A DNA stretch of 64,000 nucleotides from Leptospira ilyithenensis (GTDB lineage: Bacteria > Spirochaetota > Leptospiria > Leptospirales > Leptospiraceae): positions 62,001 to 126,000 of the forward strand of contig NZ_RQHV01000042.1 in assembly GCF_004771005.1 (NCBI RefSeq), written 5' to 3'. The notes under the pieces are model-generated. The model did not search any database and had not been told where the DNA came from. It was given only the letters and a program-made list of their open reading frames with translations. This document shows positions 1 to 9,474 of the stretch, piece by piece. Both the position numbers and the translations under genes were made by a program. The first letter of the stretch is position 1; each line of letters opens with the position of its first letter.

Positions 1-966
1 GGCGAGTGCGGATTTGATTCGGGAAAGATTTTCGTTGGATTCATGTGCTCCGCCGATCACTGCAATTCCGTTGGTAGAACGCAAAGCATTTACAACCTTT
101 GGAATCACATTTACGGAAGTGGATGGAATTCCGTTTTCCATATAGGAAAACAGTCTGTTTTCATTCATCCAATCCAAATCAAAACGACCTTTGTCACAAA
201 GAAAGAACATGTTTTTTTCATGGTTTTCCTTAACCATATAACGATACATTTTATTGTCCCGTACATTCGTTGTTACATTGCAACCTGTGGAACATCCATG
301 ACATACGGAAGAATGGGATTTGTACCACCACACTCTTGATTTGAATAAAGTCTTATTGTTAAGCAATGCGCCCACGGGACAAATATCGGCAAGTGCACCT
401 TGAAAGTTATGGTTGATAGGCTCGTTATTGGCAAGCCCAATCAAAGAATCATTTCCCCTTTCAAACAAACCAAGGTTAGATTCTCCGACTTTTTCTTCTT
501 CGAAACGGACACACCGATAACATACAATGCAACGATTGTGATTGATGATCAGATTGCTTCCGATTTCTTCCTGGGGAACATTTCGTTTTTGAAATTCAAA
601 ACGGGAATGACCTTGGCCCGAACCGAATGCATTGTCTTGCAAACGGCATTCCCCGGCTTTATCGCAAACAGGACAATCTAACGGGTGATTTGCGAGAAGG
701 AATTCCATTGTGCCGGCGCGAGCTTCTTTCACCCGATCAGACTTTGTAATGATTCCCATATTTTCTTTTACGGGAGTGTTACATGCTGCTTGGAGACGGG
801 GAACACCTTCAATCTCAATCAGACACATACGGCACATACCAACGACGGATAGAGCTGGATGATAACAAAAATAAGGGATATCTACGCCGACTTCTTTTGC
901 GGCATCAATTAGGTTTTTCTTTTCGTCGACTTCAAATTCGACGCCATCGATCTTTATTTTTACCAA
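1..966 (-). CDS. nuoG: NADH-quinone oxidoreductase subunit G, 5' part (runs off window)
   Basis: Iron-sulfur subunit of respiratory complex I, carrying electrons from NADH toward quinone. The reading frame begins at TTG (966-964) behind AGAGGG with an 8-base spacer; a TAG lies just upstream and no ATG is available. The first 322 residues are visible. They hold a [2Fe-2S] set (C34, C45, C48, C62), the His-containing cluster motif (H94, C98, C101, C107), a CxxCxxC set from C146, and a molybdopterin-oxidoreductase-type CxxCxxxCx27C motif that matches the ligands of the extra N7 cluster. The protein continues beyond base 1 of the window. Assignment as NuoG is secure from the motif order; a formate dehydrogenase or hydrogenase relative is possible but less likely. 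Confidence 0.88.
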   Translation of the reverse strand, partial: MVKIKIDGVEFEVDEKKNLIDAAKEVGVDIPYFCYHPALSVVGMCRMCLIEIEGVPRLQAACNTPVKENMGIITKSDRVKEARAGTMEFLLANHPLDCPVCDKAGECRLQDNAFGSGQGHSRFEFQKRNVPQEEIGSNLIINHNRCIVCYRCVRFEEEKVGESNLGLFERGNDSLIGLANNEPINHNFQGALADICPVGALLNNKTLFKSRVWWYKSHSSVCHGCSTGCNVTTNVRDNKMYRYMVKENHEKNMFFLCDKGRFDLDWMNENRLFSYMENGIPSTSVNVIPKVVNALRSTNGIAVIGGAHESNENLSRIKSALA

Positions 967-1018
967 AGAATGAGCCCTCTTCTATATTAGAACTGAGCTT
1001 TGTTATTCTGTCAAACCT

Positions 1019-1753
1019 TCATTTGGAAATAATGTTGATTGCAGTTAAGTTGGAATACTTTGCCAGATCGATTACTGTTTCTGCAAAATAATCTGAATTG
1101 ATGAATACAAAATTGGCTCGAATGTTTGTGCTTTTTACTATTTTTCCGATCAAATCATCCAAAGCCTGCAAGGAAGAATTCTCATAAAAAAATTCCGTAT
1201 TGATATTGATTCTCAAATTAGTAAAACTGCTTCTGCCCGCTAAGTAATGATGAAATTTTTCATATATTTCTTCGGCTCCTTTTTTAGAAGGAACTCCTGT
1301 CAGCTCGATTAAGATTTCGGATATGGATAACTCGACTACTTTGATCACATAAGGAAGTGTCTTTTTGTCTACAATCATATCCGGTCCGAGCATTAAGACT
1401 GCTTGGATTTTTTCCATAAGGGAAGCAGTAGTGATAGGCTTCAAAAGGTAAGCACTCACTCTACTTTGGGCCGCACGAACAATCTGATCTTTATCCCCAA
1501 CGGAAGTAAGCATGATCACAGGAGTATTTTTTAAAAAATCCTTTCCCTTTTCCACAAAAGACAAACCATCCAGATAAGGCATCATAATATCACTGATTAC
1601 CAAATCAAATGTCTGGTTACGGATTTTTGTCAGTCCTGCCATACCATCCGCTACATGGACCACTTGGAAATTGTATCGTTCCAACGTATGGATGAGTAGT
1701 TTTGCGGAACTATCATCGTCTTCGGCCAGCAAAACTTTATAAACCTTTTTCAT
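1019..1753 (-). CDS. Response regulator with receiver domain and unassigned C-terminal domain
   Basis: 244 residues. Residues 1-120 form a CheY-like receiver: acidic pocket EDDD at 11-14, phospho-acceptor D55 in SDIMMP, T83 and K105 in the usual places. Residues 130-244 are not a recognised DNA-binding output; they contain alternating strands and helices that loosely resemble a STAS or other alpha/beta fold, but I cannot name it. It lies 7 bases downstream of aroC on the same strand and 52 bases upstream of nuoG, so co-transcription with aroC is likely. No kinase is adjacent, so the partner is unknown. Receiver call is certain, output function is not. Confidence 0.85.
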   Translation of the reverse strand: MKKVYKVLLAEDDDSSAKLLIHTLERYNFQVVHVADGMAGLTKIRNQTFDLVISDIMMPYLDGLSFVEKGKDFLKNTPVIMLTSVGDKDQIVRAAQSRVSAYLLKPITTASLMEKIQAVLMLGPDMIVDKKTLPYVIKVVELSISEILIELTGVPSKKGAEEIYEKFHHYLAGRSSFTNLRININTEFFYENSSLQALDDLIGKIVKSTNIRANFVFINSDYFAETVIDLAKYSNLTAINIISK

Positions 1754-1760
1754 GATTTCC

Positions 1761-2897
1761 TTACTGATTCGGAATAGAATCTAAATTGGCATATTTTAAG
1801 AACCACTTGGGTTGAAGGGCGCGTTGATAAAAGTAAGCATCCACTAACACCAAATTAATGACAGCTTCAACGATCGGTATTGCACGAGGAAGTACGCACG
1901 GGTCATGTCTGCCTTTCGCTTGCAAAATAGTTTCTTTATTTTTATCGTCAACAGTTTTCTGTTCTTTTTTAATCGTGGAAGTCGGCTTGAATGCCGCCCG
2001 TATAACAAGATCCATTCCGTTGGAGATGCCGCCTTGAATACCTCCCGAATTATTTGTCCTCGTTTTGACCTTACCGGTTTTTTCTTCTATGTAAAATTCA
2101 TCATTGTGAACGCTTCCCGTTTGGCGGGTACCACCGAATCCTGATCCGACTTCAAAGCCTTTGCATGCCGATATGGACAATAATGCCTTTGCGAGATCGG
2201 CATCTAACTTATCATAAACGGGATCGCCAAGACCGGGAGGAAGATTTTTAACAATTGCTTTTACAGTTCCACCGACGGAATCCCCTTCATCTCTCAATTT
2301 ACGAATCAGAGTTTCCATTTCGTCATTGGTTGTTTTTTTAGGGCAACGTGTTGGAAATTGATCTACAAAATCGCGCGAAACCGGATATTCCGATTCGGAA
2401 ATCAACGAGTCGATTCCCCCGACAGAATCCACCCATGCTATAGTTTGAATCCCCAGTTCACGTTCCAAAATCACTCGGGCGAGTCCTGCTGCTGCAACCC
2501 GTCCTATCGTTTCCCGAACGGAAGATCTACCTCCGCCAACATGGGCACGATGACCGTATTTTTCCGAATACGTATAATCCGCGTGAGACGGCCGAAAAAT
2601 ATGAGCCATTTCATCGTAATCACTACCGATCGTATTTTTATTATTAACTTTTAAAAGAATAGGACTTCCCGTTGTTTTTCCCTGAAAAACTCCGGACTCG
2701 ACTACAACTTTGTCTTCTTCATCGCGAGGAGTGGTTAGGTCGTTTTGACCCGGTCTTCTGCGCGTTAAATCCTTTTGGATCTCTTCTTCCGGAAAAGGAA
2801 GACCGGCAGGTACTCCCTCTACAACGACTCCGACGGAGACACCGTGAGATTCTCCGTAAGTGGATACTTTAAAAATCTTTCCCCAAGTGGAAGGCAT
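1761..2897 (-). CDS. aroC: Chorismate synthase
   Basis: Catalyses the last common step of aromatic amino acid synthesis: 5-enolpyruvylshikimate-3-phosphate to chorismate, with reduced FMN. The 378 residues match the family's length. Signatures visible: YGESHG near the N-terminus, a [10 protein letters not shown] segment, and RHDPC near residue 330 before the C-terminal helices. The ATG at 2897 gives the normal N-terminus. Divergent from the TonB-like gene at 2974. A second shikimate gene, aroD, lies 2 kb away on the other strand, so the pathway is loosely clustered here. Confidence 0.96.
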   Translation of the reverse strand: MPSTWGKIFKVSTYGESHGVSVGVVVEGVPAGLPFPEEEIQKDLTRRRPGQNDLTTPRDEEDKVVVESGVFQGKTTGSPILLKVNNKNTIGSDYDEMAHIFRPSHADYTYSEKYGHRAHVGGGRSSVRETIGRVAAAGLARVILERELGIQTIAWVDSVGGIDSLISESEYPVSRDFVDQFPTRCPKKTTNDEMETLIRKLRDEGDSVGGTVKAIVKNLPPGLGDPVYDKLDADLAKALLSISACKGFEVGSGFGGTRQTGSVHNDEFYIEEKTGKVKTRTNNSGGIQGGISNGMDLVIRAAFKPTSTIKKEQKTVDDKNKETILQAKGRHDPCVLPRAIPIVEAVINLVLVDAYFYQRALQPKWFLKYANLDSIPNQ

Positions 2898-2973
2898 ATG
2901 CTGTCATTTAAAATCAGGTTTGCAATCTATCCATAAAGTTTTTCCTCTGCAAGAGGATCAATTTTCGGGACTT

Positions 2974-3486
2974 ATGTCAGCTGGCCAAATTATATTTTTT
3001 CGAACCAAAAGCCTCCTGTATTTTTGGATCCTTTCCGCAGTTTTACATGGACTTCTTTTTATAGCACTTTTTGGAAAATTTCGGCAAAATTCGAACACGG
3101 AAGAAGTTCACCTAACAAAAGGTAGTACGATTCGACTTTTCGTCCCCAACTCTCAATCCAATTCCGGGAACGGTACTCTTTCCAGTCAAAATCCTGCAAA
3201 TGCGGACTTGGAAGGAACGATCGACCCCGAAGAAGAAATGAACCGGTTTCGAAATTCTCTCAGTTATCCGGTCCTTGCATTGGAACAACGGCTGGAAGAC
3301 GACTGTAGTTTCCGAGTAACTGTTGCAGAAAATGGGTCGGTTGAAAAGGTGGGTGTGCTGGTTCCCTGTCGCTATAGCGTCTTTGACCAACAATTTCGCA
3401 ACCAAATCCAAGGTTGGAAATTCAATTCTTCAAAGGGGAAAGAAATTACTCTTCCAATTCGGTTTCGCATCCATGCAAGAGAATGA
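2974..3486 (+). CDS. TonB-like protein (membrane anchor plus TonB C-terminal-like domain)
   Basis: 170 residues from the ATG at 2974. One hydrophobic helix at about 13-33 follows a basic stretch, then a Ser/Asn-rich linker, then a C-terminal domain of about 75 residues with the V-x-E-x-G-S-V pattern and a terminal beta strand typical of TonB C-terminal domains, which pass proton-motive energy to outer-membrane receptors. The linker lacks the long proline-rich stiffener of classical TonB. The frame stays open upstream to a GTG at 2860, but that would overlap the aroC start region, so I prefer 2974. No ExbB/ExbD or receptor is adjacent. The stop overlaps the next gene by 14 bases. Confidence 0.6.
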   Translation: MSAGQIIFFRTKSLLYFWILSAVLHGLLFIALFGKFRQNSNTEEVHLTKGSTIRLFVPNSQSNSGNGTLSSQNPANADLEGTIDPEEEMNRFRNSLSYPVLALEQRLEDDCSFRVTVAENGSVEKVGVLVPCRYSVFDQQFRNQIQGWKFNSSKGKEITLPIRFRIHARE

Positions 3487-4012
3487 TCCCCTCAATACTA
3501 AAAAACATTGGTTTGCTCTATACACAAACCCTCGTGCTGAAAAAAGTCTTTCTCGTTTATTTAAAAAATACAAAATAGATCACTACCTTCCTTTGATCAA
3601 AGAAAGGAAAAAATGGAGTGACCGTTTCAAAATCATTGAAACTCCCAGACTCAAATCTTATATCTTTGTAAATATCATCTTTTGGAAAGATAAAGTCACC
3701 GTTCTCCAACTACCCGGCGCACATCATTTCGTTTTCGCCAAAGGAGTGCCTGCCATATTGGAAGATGAAGAGATGGAAAAATTAAAAGATCTTGTGGAAA
3801 ATTACGGCGCACAAACAGAAGTAATGAAAAATGAAGCGCTGCAACCGGGTAAAATAGTAAAAATCACGGAAGGACCTTTCACAGGCAGACAGATGGAAAT
3901 CATAAAAAGAAAAAATGAAGTCACTTTGATCCTTCGGTTCCCAAGCATCGACCAGGCGATCATTGCAGAGATGAACATTGATAAAATTTCATGGGAGGAA
4001 ACTGAAAATTGA
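3473..4012 (+). CDS. NusG-like transcription antitermination factor (RfaH/UpxY/LoaP type)
   Basis: 179 residues. The N-terminal half (HWFALYTNPRAEKSL onward) is a NusG NGN domain that binds RNA polymerase; the C-terminal part beginning PGKIVKITEGPFTG is a KOW domain. Specialised paralogues of this kind antiterminate particular long operons, often polysaccharide ones. The ATG at 3473 lies inside the end of the upstream gene. The frame is open upstream, but the NGN domain starts at about residue 10 from this ATG. The stop overlaps the TTG of the next gene (ATTGA), so it is translationally coupled to the sugar-phosphate isomerase. Core NusG would be expected beside secE and rpl genes, so this is probably a paralogue. 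Confidence 0.8.
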   Translation: MQENDPLNTKKHWFALYTNPRAEKSLSRLFKKYKIDHYLPLIKERKKWSDRFKIIETPRLKSYIFVNIIFWKDKVTVLQLPGAHHFVFAKGVPAILEDEEMEKLKDLVENYGAQTEVMKNEALQPGKIVKITEGPFTGRQMEIIKRKNEVTLILRFPSIDQAIIAEMNIDKISWEETEN

Positions 4013-4977
4013 AGGATATACTGAAAATCGTAGAACGGGCGCTTGACGATGAAATCGCTTCCATCCGACATTTTAGAGACAACCTGGACGAACGCATTTC
4101 CGAATGCATAGAGCTGATCTTAAATAGCAAAGGGAAAGTCGTAGTTACAGGCGTGGGCAAGTCCGGAGATATTGCACAAAAAATTTCCCATACAATGTCG
4201 TCTACCGGTACGGCCGCCATATTTTTACATCCGACTGACGCGGCACATGGAGATTCTGGTGTCGTAGGAAAAGACGACGTGGTTCTTGCCATCGGAAAAA
4301 GTGGTGAATCGGAAGAGTTAAATTACATTTTACCTACTTTGAAAAATCTAGGTGCAAAGGTAGTAGGCATGACGGCCAACCCCAAGTCCAAACTCGCCGA
4401 ACTTTCCGATATTCTAATTCTTACTCCCGTGTTACGGGAAGCTTGTCTGTTGGAGCTTGCTCCTACTTCTTCAACAACAATTGCACTCATGCTAGGTGAT
4501 GCTATTGCGATGGCCCTTATGGAATTGAAAAACTTCCAAGCCGATGACTTTGCACTTTATCACCCGGCGGGAAGGTTGGGAAAAAGACTTTCTCTCCATA
4601 TATCTGATGTTATGCGCAAAGACGACAAAAACGCATTTGTATCCGAAACTGCCGGTCTCGATGAAATTCTGAAAGAGATCACCAGAAAAGGACTTGGGGC
4701 AACCGGTGTAGTCGATTCAAACGGAATCTTACTCGGATTGATCACCGATTTTGATATCAGAAAAGCGCTTACCAATAAAAAGCTGATCGAAGGCGTTACT
4801 GCAAAGGAAATGATGAATGTTTCTCCTTCATTCTTTTCACCGGAAGAAAAAGCTTACGATGTATTGACAAAAATGGAAAATCGTGAACGCCCCATTTCCG
4901 TCGCTCCGGTAGTAACAAAAGACAAAAAATTCGTAGGTATGGTTTCACTACATGACTTATTGCAAAAAGGATTATAA
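4009..4977 (+). CDS. kdsD: Arabinose-5-phosphate isomerase, KpsF/GutQ/KdsD type (SIS + two CBS domains)
   Basis: Interconverts ribulose-5-phosphate and arabinose-5-phosphate, the first step to Kdo for lipopolysaccharide. 322 residues, as expected. The N-terminal SIS domain shows GVGKSGD near residue 47, a HPTDAAHGDSG loop, IGKSGES near residue 95 and LAPTSST. The C-terminal 120 residues hold two CBS domains. The start is TTG at 4009, overlapping the preceding TGA. Other Kdo genes are not in the window. Confidence in the family is high; the exact substrate follows from family knowledge. Confidence 0.9.
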   Translation: MKDILKIVERALDDEIASIRHFRDNLDERISECIELILNSKGKVVVTGVGKSGDIAQKISHTMSSTGTAAIFLHPTDAAHGDSGVVGKDDVVLAIGKSGESEELNYILPTLKNLGAKVVGMTANPKSKLAELSDILILTPVLREACLLELAPTSSTTIALMLGDAIAMALMELKNFQADDFALYHPAGRLGKRLSLHISDVMRKDDKNAFVSETAGLDEILKEITRKGLGATGVVDSNGILLGLITDFDIRKALTNKKLIEGVTAKEMMNVSPSFFSPEEKAYDVLTKMENRERPISVAPVVTKDKKFVGMVSLHDLLQKGL

Positions 4978-4979
4978 AA

Positions 4980-5702
4980 ATGCCGGAATCGTTTAAGATC
5001 GTTGCCACTCTTGGAGAAGATGATATTCGTCATCTTCAAAAGAAAGATACAAAGGACATTGATGTACTTGAAGTTCGTTTGGATTTGTTTTCTAGAAATT
5101 ATATCCAGAAAGAGATGAAAAAAAAGATCAAATCTCTCGGTCTACCGGCACTTTTTACATACCGACGTGCGGAAGACAGCAGTGTGAAATCCTATGTGAA
5201 ATTATTTCCCGAAGATGTGGAAGGTATCCTAAAAGATTTTAATGATAATTCGAACTATCTTGATATTGAACTGAATCGGGATGATACTATCTTTCGAAAC
5301 TATGATCAGCTCAATTTCAGAATCATATACTCTTATCATTCCTTTAAAAAATCAATCTATGCTAAAGAAATGAGAGATTTCATTCAAAACGCAAAGCCGG
5401 TTAAAAAGAAAAATCCTGTTTTTAAATTTGCGATCACTCCGGAAGACATTGAAGAAACCGCAGAGTTCATGAATGATATTAAAATTCTTTCCAAAACGAA
5501 TACTATGATCGGAATTTGTATGGGCGAAACAGGTATCTTATCACGCGTGTTTGGTGATTATTTCAAATCGTCTTATACATATATCACTCTCGGTACGCCA
5601 AAGGCACCAGGCCAGATTTCGATTGATACATTTAGAAAATTGAGATCGGACTTATTTAAAGGTTCTTCGACGACTGCAAAGGAACAGAAGGAAGAGGAAT
5701 AG
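4980..5702 (+). CDS. aroD: 3-dehydroquinate dehydratase, type I
   Basis: Dehydrates 3-dehydroquinate to 3-dehydroshikimate through a lysine Schiff base. The 240 residues carry the type I signatures: EVRLD near residue 31, a TYR strand, the catalytic histidine in YSYHSF, the Schiff-base lysine in FKFAITPE, MGETGILSR and the closing APGQIS loop. It begins 2 bases after the kdsD stop, so it is the last gene of the operon from 2974. The final 15 residues are a charged tail whose coding bases overlap the convergent TPR gene by 47 bases. Confidence 0.92.
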   Translation: MPESFKIVATLGEDDIRHLQKKDTKDIDVLEVRLDLFSRNYIQKEMKKKIKSLGLPALFTYRRAEDSSVKSYVKLFPEDVEGILKDFNDNSNYLDIELNRDDTIFRNYDQLNFRIIYSYHSFKKSIYAKEMRDFIQNAKPVKKKNPVFKFAITPEDIEETAEFMNDIKILSKTNTMIGICMGETGILSRVFGDYFKSSYTYITLGTPKAPGQISIDTFRKLRSDLFKGSSTTAKEQKEEE

Positions 5703-7326
5703 CTTTAGAATTTCCCGCAGGTGGCTCTTTTGGAGCCACATCATCCGAACCTTTTCTACTTATAAACAGAACGAACTTGGGATCTTTTCGAAATTCGGCA
5801 AAGTCAGTTTCCTTATTTGCCATCGACCAATACTCATCCTTCAACTCACCGGCAAGTTTTAAGTTTGTTTTTGTAGAATTCAAATCGCCTTTCTTTGCAT
5901 AAATTCTAGCTAACAAAAAATAGGCGGCAGAAGAACTGGAAACTTTTTGCAAAAGAGAAATCGCATCATCCGATTTTCCCAAGTAAAATAAATTTTTACC
6001 GCGATAAAACAAATACTCTCTTGTTGTATTTACATCCGGTTCGCTTTCCAAGGAAGCGAAATATTTTTCCGCATTGGCCTCTTTACCCAGAGTTGTCAAA
6101 TGACGGGCCAGTCGAAGAAATCCAACCTTGTATTTGTCAGGTGAGTTTTTCGGATCAGGGAAATTGGATTCTAAAAACTGACGGTATTTATCAAAACTAT
6201 TTTGAAATTTTGTACCGGACTTTCCCAGTTCTCCAAGACATACAAACCGAAACATGTGAGATTCCGTTTGCCCTGCAATGGCAACCGCATTGTCAGCATG
6301 TTCGCTGCAAGCAACCCATTCCGATTTTTGATGATTCAATCTTGCCAAGGCTAGTAAAGGAGGATCTTTTTGAACTTGTTTGAAGGCGGCTTTGTAAGAT
6401 TCTTCAGCCTGTTCCAGCTGGTTTAGTTTTTGATAAGCAAGTCCTTCGTTCAGATAAACATAATAGAAAAACACATTTGTTTCTTTTGAGAACGGGTTTT
6501 TTCTGGCCTTTTCAAAAGATTCGATAGCGGCCTTAGGATCGTCTTTACGAAGTTTTACGATCCCCATTTTATAATGGTAACGGGTGCGGGAAGGATCTTT
6601 TTCTATCAGTATTTTTATATTTTCTTCGGCGAGGTCGTATTTTTTTTCATCAAATAACGCCAAAGAGTATTCCCAACGCAACTCTTCGTTGTTAGGATTG
6701 GCTGCAACGGACTTTTCCAAATCAGTACTCGACTTTTGCGCTTCGGAATTTTCTTCCAACGAATTTTGCGTCTGCTGTTTGGGATTGTCCTTTTTGTCCT
6801 GACGGTCGTCTTTTATCTTATCGTCTTTTTTAGTATCTTGAGGTTTGATTACATGCACATAACCTGTGTTTGAACCGGGATTACCCCGATTGCCTACGGC
6901 ACGGTTGTAAATTTTTTGCATCTCTTCATTTTTGGAATCGTATTTCAAATAACGGGAAGAGTAAGCTGCAGCTAGATTCCAATCCTGATGGTAATTGAAG
7001 AACAAGGCCAATTTAAGAAGGACGGTTTTTCTTTGCTCTTTGTCGAGATTGAGTTCGGCGGCTTTGCGAAAGTTCTGAATCGACTTGGGATAATCTTTTT
7101 TGTACTCATAGATATAACCCATGTACATATTCCCGACTCCTTCTGAAGGATGGAGATCGGAATACTTTGAAAACTTTTTGATCGCTTCCGAATAAGCTTT
7201 TCTAGAAAACGCTTGTTTTGCTTCTTTCAGAACGGCGTCTTCACTAGGGATAATACTAAAGACGAAAGATAGAGTTAGAATTAAGGAAATAAATTTTCCC
7301 ACAAGTCCAGTATGTATGAAACTCAT
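5656..7326 (-). CDS. TPR-repeat protein, exported
   Basis: 556 residues with an N-terminal hydrophobic signal segment (about residues 10-25). Three or more TPR-type helical repeats run from 30 to 140. A Lys/Asp/Gln-rich linker at about 165-200 follows, then further TPR repeats from 205 to 500. No enzymatic motif is seen. TPR arrays are protein-interaction scaffolds; here probably periplasmic. It stands alone between convergent aroD and the GMC oxidoreductase operon. The C-terminal Pro-rich tail is encoded across the 3' end of aroD. Confidence 0.8.
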   Translation of the reverse strand: MSFIHTGLVGKFISLILTLSFVFSIIPSEDAVLKEAKQAFSRKAYSEAIKKFSKYSDLHPSEGVGNMYMGYIYEYKKDYPKSIQNFRKAAELNLDKEQRKTVLLKLALFFNYHQDWNLAAAYSSRYLKYDSKNEEMQKIYNRAVGNRGNPGSNTGYVHVIKPQDTKKDDKIKDDRQDKKDNPKQQTQNSLEENSEAQKSSTDLEKSVAANPNNEELRWEYSLALFDEKKYDLAEENIKILIEKDPSRTRYHYKMGIVKLRKDDPKAAIESFEKARKNPFSKETNVFFYYVYLNEGLAYQKLNQLEQAEESYKAAFKQVQKDPPLLALARLNHQKSEWVACSEHADNAVAIAGQTESHMFRFVCLGELGKSGTKFQNSFDKYRQFLESNFPDPKNSPDKYKVGFLRLARHLTTLGKEANAEKYFASLESEPDVNTTREYLFYRGKNLFYLGKSDDAISLLQKVSSSSAAYFLLARIYAKKGDLNSTKTNLKLAGELKDEYWSMANKETDFAEFRKDPKFVLFISRKGSDDVAPKEPPAGNSKAIPLPSVPLQSSKNL

Positions 7327-7353
7327 GGGAATGAAAGGGAATTTTTAAAAAAA

Positions 7354-8961
7354 TTAGATCTTTGTTCTTTCTTCTTTTTGCTTCGCCAAATTGCGAGAGG
7401 CTCGCAATACGACACTCATTGTAGTGATCTGCGGATTCACAGAAAGTCCTGTGGGATATACGGAAGCATCCATAACAAAGATGTTCTTATGACCATAGAT
7501 TTCCAAATTTAAATCAACGGCACCCAGAGTTTCTTCCTTAGCAGACTGGATAGAACCATGGGGATGGGCCGAACCGACACTCAAATCCCCCGATCGGATA
7601 CTTTCTTTCAATACCCAATCGAAATTGGTTGTGACATCTACTTTAACAGGCTCCGTAAATCGTGTGAAAGGAAAAACAAGTTCGGTTGCTCCGGCAGCGA
7701 CAGTAATTTCTGCAAGAGATTTCAGACCGCGTAACATATTCAATCCGTCGGTAGGTGTTAGTTCAAAATAAACTTTTCTACGACCGAAACTCCATTCCAC
7801 TTTTGCATTTGCTTCACCGTCTGCCCCGTCCCGAACCAAAACAATCCCCGCATTGTACTTGTTATAATCCTTCATAACGCCGAATTGTTGTTTTCCGTAA
7901 AATGGCAATAGGGAAGAAGCAAGAGTCGGCCGATAAGGCGCTGCTTCCAACCAATATCCGTAACCTGTTCCATTTTGATTGTGACCGTCTTTGATCACAA
8001 TGGATTGCGGAGGGCCCTGGAACATTTTGATGTCGGAATTGAATTTTCCGAAGATCGTGGAAGTAGGATGGACTTTTAAGTTTCGGCCCACCCAGTCGTT
8101 TCCAATTCCGCTTCTTTGCAATAAAGCGGGACCTTCGATGGCACCAGCACTTACAATCACAACGGGAGCTTTGATTTCCATGGATTCAATGATTTCTGCA
8201 GGGGATTTTTGGTAAGGATCGACTGTAAATTCTGCAATCACGGTTTTAACAGACCCGTCTTTGATTTTTACCGCTCTCATATTCGACACGACCGTAGCGC
8301 CATGTTCTATGGCATCGGGAATCCATGTGAGAAAAGCCGACTGTTTTGCGTTAATCGGACAACCCAATCCGCATCTGCCCAAACCGATACATCCGTTATT
8401 ATTGTTTTTGAGAACGAGGGGTTTGAGACCTAGTTTTTCCCCTCCGACACGCAGTACGTTATTGTTCGCGTTGACCAGATTGTCCGGAACGTCGTGTACA
8501 CCGAGTCGGGTATGTACTTCATTGATGTACGGATCCATATCTTCTCTGGAATAACCTTTCCAACCAAAACGATTTTCCCATTCGGTTGTGACGTACTCAG
8601 GAGGGTAAAGGGAGGTCTGCCAATTGACAGTGGTAGATCCGCCGATAGAACGTCCTTGCAAAATAGAAATGGTTTGTTCTTCCGCGATGATGAATCCGGC
8701 ATCCCGATAAAGCCTTGATTGAGAAAGAAATTCATCCGAATTGAATTGTGCGGGTGTGAAGTAACCGCCCTCTTCGATGAGGACCACCTTCCAACCGTTC
8801 TTGGCAAGTTCGGCTGCCGCAACAGCTCCGCCTGCTCCCGAACCGATCACAACTACGTCGGCAGTTAAATTCCACTTTCCGTTTTTGATCTGATTGTCTT
8901 TGATGATTTGTGCATGTTTTTTTGGTGTAATGATTTTTTCGTTATGTAAAGGAATGCCCAT
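7354..8961 (-). CDS. GMC-family FAD-dependent oxidoreductase
   Basis: 535 residues. An FAD-binding Rossmann fold VVVIGSGAGGAVAAAELA at about 36-53, an EEGG segment, the GMC-type GRSIGGSTTVNW loop near 105, and a C-terminal HPHGS / NPQITTMSV region holding the expected active-site histidine and asparagine. A cysteine-rich CIGLGRCGLGCP stretch near 192-203 resembles the cluster-binding loop of membrane gluconate or fructose dehydrogenase-type GMC enzymes. GMC enzymes oxidise alcohols, sugars or sterols; the substrate cannot be read here. It lies 18 bases downstream of a small exported protein that is probably its partner subunit. Confidence 0.85.
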   Translation of the reverse strand: MGIPLHNEKIITPKKHAQIIKDNQIKNGKWNLTADVVVIGSGAGGAVAAAELAKNGWKVVLIEEGGYFTPAQFNSDEFLSQSRLYRDAGFIIAEEQTISILQGRSIGGSTTVNWQTSLYPPEYVTTEWENRFGWKGYSREDMDPYINEVHTRLGVHDVPDNLVNANNNVLRVGGEKLGLKPLVLKNNNNGCIGLGRCGLGCPINAKQSAFLTWIPDAIEHGATVVSNMRAVKIKDGSVKTVIAEFTVDPYQKSPAEIIESMEIKAPVVIVSAGAIEGPALLQRSGIGNDWVGRNLKVHPTSTIFGKFNSDIKMFQGPPQSIVIKDGHNQNGTGYGYWLEAAPYRPTLASSLLPFYGKQQFGVMKDYNKYNAGIVLVRDGADGEANAKVEWSFGRRKVYFELTPTDGLNMLRGLKSLAEITVAAGATELVFPFTRFTEPVKVDVTTNFDWVLKESIRSGDLSVGSAHPHGSIQSAKEETLGAVDLNLEIYGHKNIFVMDASVYPTGLSVNPQITTMSVVLRASRNLAKQKEERTKI

Positions 8962-8979
8962 TATAATTAAACCGCCTTA

Positions 8980-9474
8980 CTAGAGATAGCCGACAAATTT
9001 TTGATACTCTTTATCAGAGCTTAATAGAAAAAAGGAAGTCTGCCTGAGGATCAGATAGACACCTCGTTTCAGTCCCAGAGCAGATGTTTTCCAGGCTATC
9101 AGACGTTCCAGTCTTTCTTTCGGAGGAAGTTTCACCAAAGGAGTAAAGGAAAAATCCAAAAAGATTGCGGCAAGGAAGGAAGAAGGAATGCTAGCTAACA
9201 GTTGTATAACGCTCTCCGTATCAATCGGATAGGGATGACCATAAACGTAATTGTCTAAGGCAAGACCTAAATCAAAATTGGCAATGGGACAGTCTTGCAG
9301 GAAGACCTCTTGCAAAGATCGGAAATTGTGATATTCTTCCTCTGAGATTCCGCGTAAAGAGGGCAAGGGAAGTCCCGATCCACAATTGATCCCTTTTAAA
9401 GAAACTGCGGTTAAGGCAAAACATTTGAGCGTAAATTTAAAAAAACGATTTCTAGAAAGTGTAAAGGGTTCCAA
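8980..9474 (-). CDS. Small exported protein, probable partner subunit of the GMC oxidoreductase
   Basis: 164 residues from the TTG at 9474, which has a GGGGGA box 5 bases upstream; an ATG at 9540 is also in frame but would push further into the divergent gene. The N-terminus has S-R-N-R-F-F-K followed by a hydrophobic stretch and a cysteine near residue 28. This resembles a Tat-type leader with a split arginine pair, as in the small subunit (gluconate 2-dehydrogenase subunit 3-like) of GMC dehydrogenases. The rest is helical with no named motif. Pairing with the downstream oxidoreductase is inferred from the 18-base spacing. Confidence 0.6.
   Translation of the reverse strand: MEPFTLSRNRFFKFTLKCFALTAVSLKGINCGSGLPLPSLRGISEEEYHNFRSLQEVFLQDCPIANFDLGLALDNYVYGHPYPIDTESVIQLLASIPSSFLAAIFLDFSFTPLVKLPPKERLERLIAWKTSALGLKRGVYLILRQTSFFLLSSDKEYQKFVGYL

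Noticed and set aside
2860..2973. Upstream extension of the TonB-like gene from a GTG
   Set aside because: It overlaps the aroC start region antisense, has no ribosome binding site and adds no recognisable sequence; the membrane anchor starts at 2974.
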